Shown here: positions 31,937-34,237 of the stretch, one piece after another | Position numbering within the stretch: position 1 is the stretch's first letter | Layout: each line of letters opens with the position of its first letter | NCBI GenBank assembly: GCA_964633825.1 | Contig: CAZWHE010000024.1 | Location: 1 to 34,237 of the forward strand | DNA: 34,237 nucleotides | Source: CAZWHE01 sp964633825 | GTDB taxonomy: Bacteria > Planctomycetota > B15-G4 > CAYZWU01 | Reading direction: 5' to 3' | Position numbers and translations under genes: made by a program | The notes under the pieces: generated by a model | Told to the model about the DNA's origin: nothing | Databases searched by the model: none | The model's input: the letters and a program-made list of their open reading frames with translations, nothing else

Positions 31937-32638
31937 ATGGCATCCCCCTTTTCCCGCCTAGTAACGCTCTTCGCGAAACTCCCGCCGCCGTCTGATGGGG
32001 GAAATCATTTCCCCGAGTACGGCCGGCTGAAGGAAAAACTCCTCGACAGCATGAAGGACGAAGACGCGGACGGGATGGAGGAAGCCTTTCTCGATCTCTA
32101 CTGCCACCTCCACATGCACGAGGCGCCCTACACGAAGAGCGAGCGGCGCCGCATGGACGAGACGGGCGGGTACTGGTGCCATGCCGGCGGTCTGAGCCCG
32201 CTTTTGAAGGCCGGACCCTATATCAGTGCCGAGACGGTCCTGGCCGACTTCGGCGCCGGCAACGGCTTGCAGGGCCTTCTCTTTCAGAAGCTCTATCCCC
32301 ACGCGCGCACGGTCCAGATAGAGATTTCGAGCGAGATGGTCGCCATCGGCCGCACCCTCCAGGAATGGCTCGGCATCGCAAAGGACCGCGTCGAGTGGGT
32401 GGTCGACGATGTTGTGAACCGGTCCCCGGCCGGGATCGATTTCATCTACCTCTACCGCCCGGTCCGGCCCGAAGGGGAGGGCCGCCTGTTCTACGAGCGC
32501 TTCGCTTCGGACCTGGCCCGGGACGATCGTTCCGTCGTGATTTTCAGCATCGCCGACTGCCTGAGAGAGTTCCTGCCCGCCTCGTTCGAGGTCTTCTACT
32601 CGGACGGACACCTTACCTGCTATCAGAGAAAAAGATAA
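31937..32638 (+). CDS. SAM-dependent methyltransferase-like protein
   Basis: The start is uncertain: ATG 31937 (MASPFSRLVTLFAKLPPPSD, 233 residues) is preferred, with GGA nine bases upstream; ATG 31931 or 31913 and TTG 31907 are also in frame. The core contains TVLADFGAGNGLQGLLFQKL, which fits the class I methyltransferase SAM-binding loop, then ARTVQIEISSEMVAIGRTLQ where the acidic residue would contact the ribose, and VEWVVDDVV at the motif III position. The later IDFIYLYRPVRPEGEGRLFY segment is like a motif IV/V region. No substrate-specific domain is recognised. The gene is divergent from aroC. Confidence 0.7.
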   Translation: MASPFSRLVTLFAKLPPPSDGGNHFPEYGRLKEKLLDSMKDEDADGMEEAFLDLYCHLHMHEAPYTKSERRRMDETGGYWCHAGGLSPLLKAGPYISAETVLADFGAGNGLQGLLFQKLYPHARTVQIEISSEMVAIGRTLQEWLGIAKDRVEWVVDDVVNRSPAGIDFIYLYRPVRPEGEGRLFYERFASDLARDDRSVVIFSIADCLREFLPASFEVFYSDGHLTCYQRKR

Positions 32639-32648
32639 GGACCGGCAG

Positions 32649-32670
32649 CCGGGCGGTTCCCGATGCCCGG
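32649..32670. repeat. GC-rich hairpin after the methyltransferase-like gene
   Basis: CCGGGC and GCCCGG arms flank a 10-base loop GGTTCCCGAT. It lies about ten bases after the stop codon and could limit read-through or stabilise the 3' end, but no T-run follows. A similar hairpin lies at 32800-32821. Confidence 0.4.
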
Positions 32671-32717
32671 GCCTGCTGCTTCTGTGGGGAAATATTGCTC
32701 CTGGCACCCGGAATTGC

Positions 32718-32747
32718 TTGATATGGGCAAGCCGGAAGAGATAGAAT
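32718..32747 (+). promoter_or_regulatory. Likely promoter of the pyruvate:ferredoxin oxidoreductase gene
   Basis: TTGATA at 32718-32723 and TAGAAT at 32742-32747, 18 bases apart, each match the sigma-70 consensus at five of six positions. This leaves a leader of about 95 bases that contains the GC-rich hairpin at 32800-32821. Confidence 0.5.
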
Positions 32748-32799
32748 CAAACTTCTTTTTTGGCCCTGAAAAGAGACGCATGACAAACAGGCAGGAACT

Positions 32800-32821
32800 C
32801 CCGGCCGGGCCCGATGCCGGG
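32800..32821. repeat. GC-rich hairpin in the leader of the pyruvate:ferredoxin oxidoreductase gene
   Basis: CCCGGC and GCCGGG arms flank a 10-base loop CGGGCCCGAT. It shares the element CCCGATGCC and the same geometry with the hairpin at 32649-32670. It ends about 30 bases before the start codon. Confidence 0.4.
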
Positions 32822-32850
32822 ACTCGAAATGCTTTGTAAAGGAGAGAGGA

Positions 32851-34237
32851 ATGGCACGCAAGCAAGTGACCATTGACGGCAACACGGCGGTCGCGCACGT
32901 GGCCCACGCCACCAACGATGTGTGCGCCATCTACCCGATCACGCCCTCGTCCCCCATGGGCGAGATCGCCGACGAGAAGTCGGCGAAAGGGGAGAAGAAC
33001 ATCTGGGGTACCATTCCCACCGTGTCGGAACTCCAGTCGGAGGGGGGCGCATCGGGCGCCGTGCACGGGGCCCTAACGACGGGTGCGCTGACCACGACCT
33101 TCACCGCTTCGCAGGGCCTGCTTCTCATGATCCCCAACATGTTCAAGATCGCGGGCGAGCTGACGCCCACGGTCTTTCACGTGTCGGCCCGCTCCGTGGC
33201 CTGCCAGGCGCTCTCCATTTTCGGCGACCACTCGGACGTGATGGCCACGCGATCCACCGGGTTCGGCCTGATGGCGTCGGGCAGCATCCAGGAGGTGATG
33301 GACTTCACGCTCATATCCCAGGCCGCCGTCCTCGAGTCGCGCGTCCCCATGGTCCATTTCTTCGACGGGTTCCGGTCCTCCCACGAGGTGCAGAAGATCG
33401 AGGAGCTCTCCTTCGACGACATGCGGGCCATGATCGACGACGACCTCGTCCGCGCCCACCGCGAGCGCGGCATGAACCCCGACCGCCCCGTGCTGCGCGG
33501 CTCGGCCCAGAACCCCGACGTCTACTTCCAGGGGCGCGAGACGGTGAACCCCTACTACGATAAGGCGGCATCCATCTTGCAGAAGACGATGGACCGCTTC
33601 GCCGAGATCACGGGCCGGCAGTACCACCTCTTCGATTACGTGGGCGATCCCGAGGCGGACCGCGTCGCCGTGATCATGGGATCGGCCGCCGAGACGGTGC
33701 ACGAGACGGTGGACAGCCTGAACAGGCGGGGCGAAAAGGTGGGCGTCCTCAAGGTGCGCGCTTACCGCCCCTTCGACGTGAAGGCTTTCAACGCCGCCCT
33801 TCCAGCAACGACCAGGGCGATCGCCGTGCTCGACCGGACCAAGGAGCCGGGCGCCATCGGCGAGCCGCTCTTCGTCGACGTGCGCACCGCCATCGGCGAG
33901 GCCATGTCCGACGGGTACAGCCAATTCTCGCGCTACCCCAGGACGGTGGGCGGCCGCTACGGCCTCGGCTCGAAGGAGTTCACGCCCGCCATGGTCAATG
34001 CCGTCTTCGACAACCTGAAGAGGGAAAAACCCAGGAATCATTTCACCGTGGGCATCACCGACGATGTGTGCAACACCTCGCTCGACGTGGACGAAAGCTA
34101 CGAGAACGACGAGAAGGGCGTCTTCTGCGCCAAGTTCTTCGGCCTCGGCGCCGACGGCACGGTGGGGGCCAACAAGAACTCGATCAAGATCATCGGCGAG
34201 AACACCGACAGCTTTGCCCAGGGCTACTTCGTCTACG
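32851..34237 (+). CDS. nifJ: Pyruvate:ferredoxin (flavodoxin) oxidoreductase, 3'-truncated by window edge
   Basis: This enzyme oxidises pyruvate to acetyl-CoA and CO2 and reduces ferredoxin, a central step in anaerobic metabolism. ATG 32851 follows GGAGAGAGG; 462 codons are visible without a stop. Domain I contains the pyruvate-site segments VCAIYPITPSSPMGEIADE and TTFTASQGLLLMIPNMFKIA, with the catalytic-type threonine region, followed by HVSARSVACQALSIFGDHSD and VPMVHFFDGFRSSHEVQKIE. Domain II begins near VAVIMGSAAETVHETVDSLN, with VGVLKVRAYRPFD and IAVLDRTKEPGAIGEPLF. Then NHFTVGITDDVCNTSL marks the start of the gamma-like part, so this is the large single-chain form of about 1170-1200 residues. 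The ferredoxin-like and TPP-binding domains lie beyond the window. Confidence 0.95.
   Translation, partial: MARKQVTIDGNTAVAHVAHATNDVCAIYPITPSSPMGEIADEKSAKGEKNIWGTIPTVSELQSEGGASGAVHGALTTGALTTTFTASQGLLLMIPNMFKIAGELTPTVFHVSARSVACQALSIFGDHSDVMATRSTGFGLMASGSIQEVMDFTLISQAAVLESRVPMVHFFDGFRSSHEVQKIEELSFDDMRAMIDDDLVRAHRERGMNPDRPVLRGSAQNPDVYFQGRETVNPYYDKAASILQKTMDRFAEITGRQYHLFDYVGDPEADRVAVIMGSAAETVHETVDSLNRRGEKVGVLKVRAYRPFDVKAFNAALPATTRAIAVLDRTKEPGAIGEPLFVDVRTAIGEAMSDGYSQFSRYPRTVGGRYGLGSKEFTPAMVNAVFDNLKREKPRNHFTVGITDDVCNTSLDVDESYENDEKGVFCAKFFGLGADGTVGANKNSIKIIGENTDSFAQGYFVY

Noticed and set aside
32703..32718. Sigma-54-like promoter TGGCAC...TTGC before the oxidoreductase gene
   Set aside because: The spacing between the GG and GC elements is one base too long, and sigma-54 promoters tolerate little variation there. 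A sigma-70 promoter overlaps the region.

Overview
This is a GC-rich bacterial scaffold segment with one 10-base N gap. It is dense in genes and mostly compact. No 16S or other phylogenetic marker is present, so the host can only be guessed. Clues are a homodimer-type pyruvate:ferredoxin oxidoreductase, which suggests an anaerobe; a compact trpEGDCFBA operon behind a proteobacterial-style ribosome-mediated attenuator; a fused chorismate mutase-prephenate dehydrogenase; and a class II fumarase. Together these fit a deltaproteobacterial (Desulfobacterota-like) anaerobe. This is an inference.

Positions 1-11133 are a defense island. A type I restriction-modification operon runs hsdM (5' end cut off), a PDDEXK nuclease of the DUF1016/YhcG family, hsdS, then hsdR. 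The first three genes are joined by 4-base ATGA overlaps. Between hsdS and hsdR lie two decayed fragments of AlbA/RecG-like ATP-binding proteins. Downstream of hsdR come an HNH nuclease with an uncharacterised N-terminal domain, a second DUF1016 nuclease, and an HNH nuclease behind an EVE/PUA-like domain. The last may be a modification-dependent restriction enzyme.

Positions 11199-14815 hold small accessory genes, all on the plus strand: two GNAT acetyltransferases, an orphan AbiEi-type antitoxin/regulator, a 63-residue unknown protein, a HigB-HigA toxin-antitoxin pair with a readable promoter/operator, and a VOC (glyoxalase-fold) protein. Positions 14826-17099 hold fumC on the minus strand and a pair of small unknown genes. 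A secreted FG-GAP/VCBS-like repeat protein at 17216-18499 is interrupted by an in-frame TGA.

Positions 18663-26550 are the tryptophan operon: promoter, trpL leader peptide with four Trp codons, complete attenuator, trpE-G-D-C-F-B-A, and a DAHP synthase gene. Almost all joints are 4-base start/stop overlaps. Placing the first enzyme of the shikimate pathway at the end of a trp operon makes one attenuator control both entry to and exit from the pathway. On the minus strand at 29602-31796, aroC and tyrA (T-protein) supply chorismate and the Tyr branch. The two blocks are separated by about 3 kb of foreign material: an IS1182-like insertion sequence whose right part contains the N gap, an AT-rich stretch with an unrecognised secreted protein, and a truncated two-gene module in which a 60-residue protein overlaps a nucleotidyltransferase fragment. 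Because the gap sits in a repeat element, the linkage across it is scaffold-level only. The window ends with a methyltransferase-like gene and the 5' part of a pyruvate:ferredoxin oxidoreductase gene.
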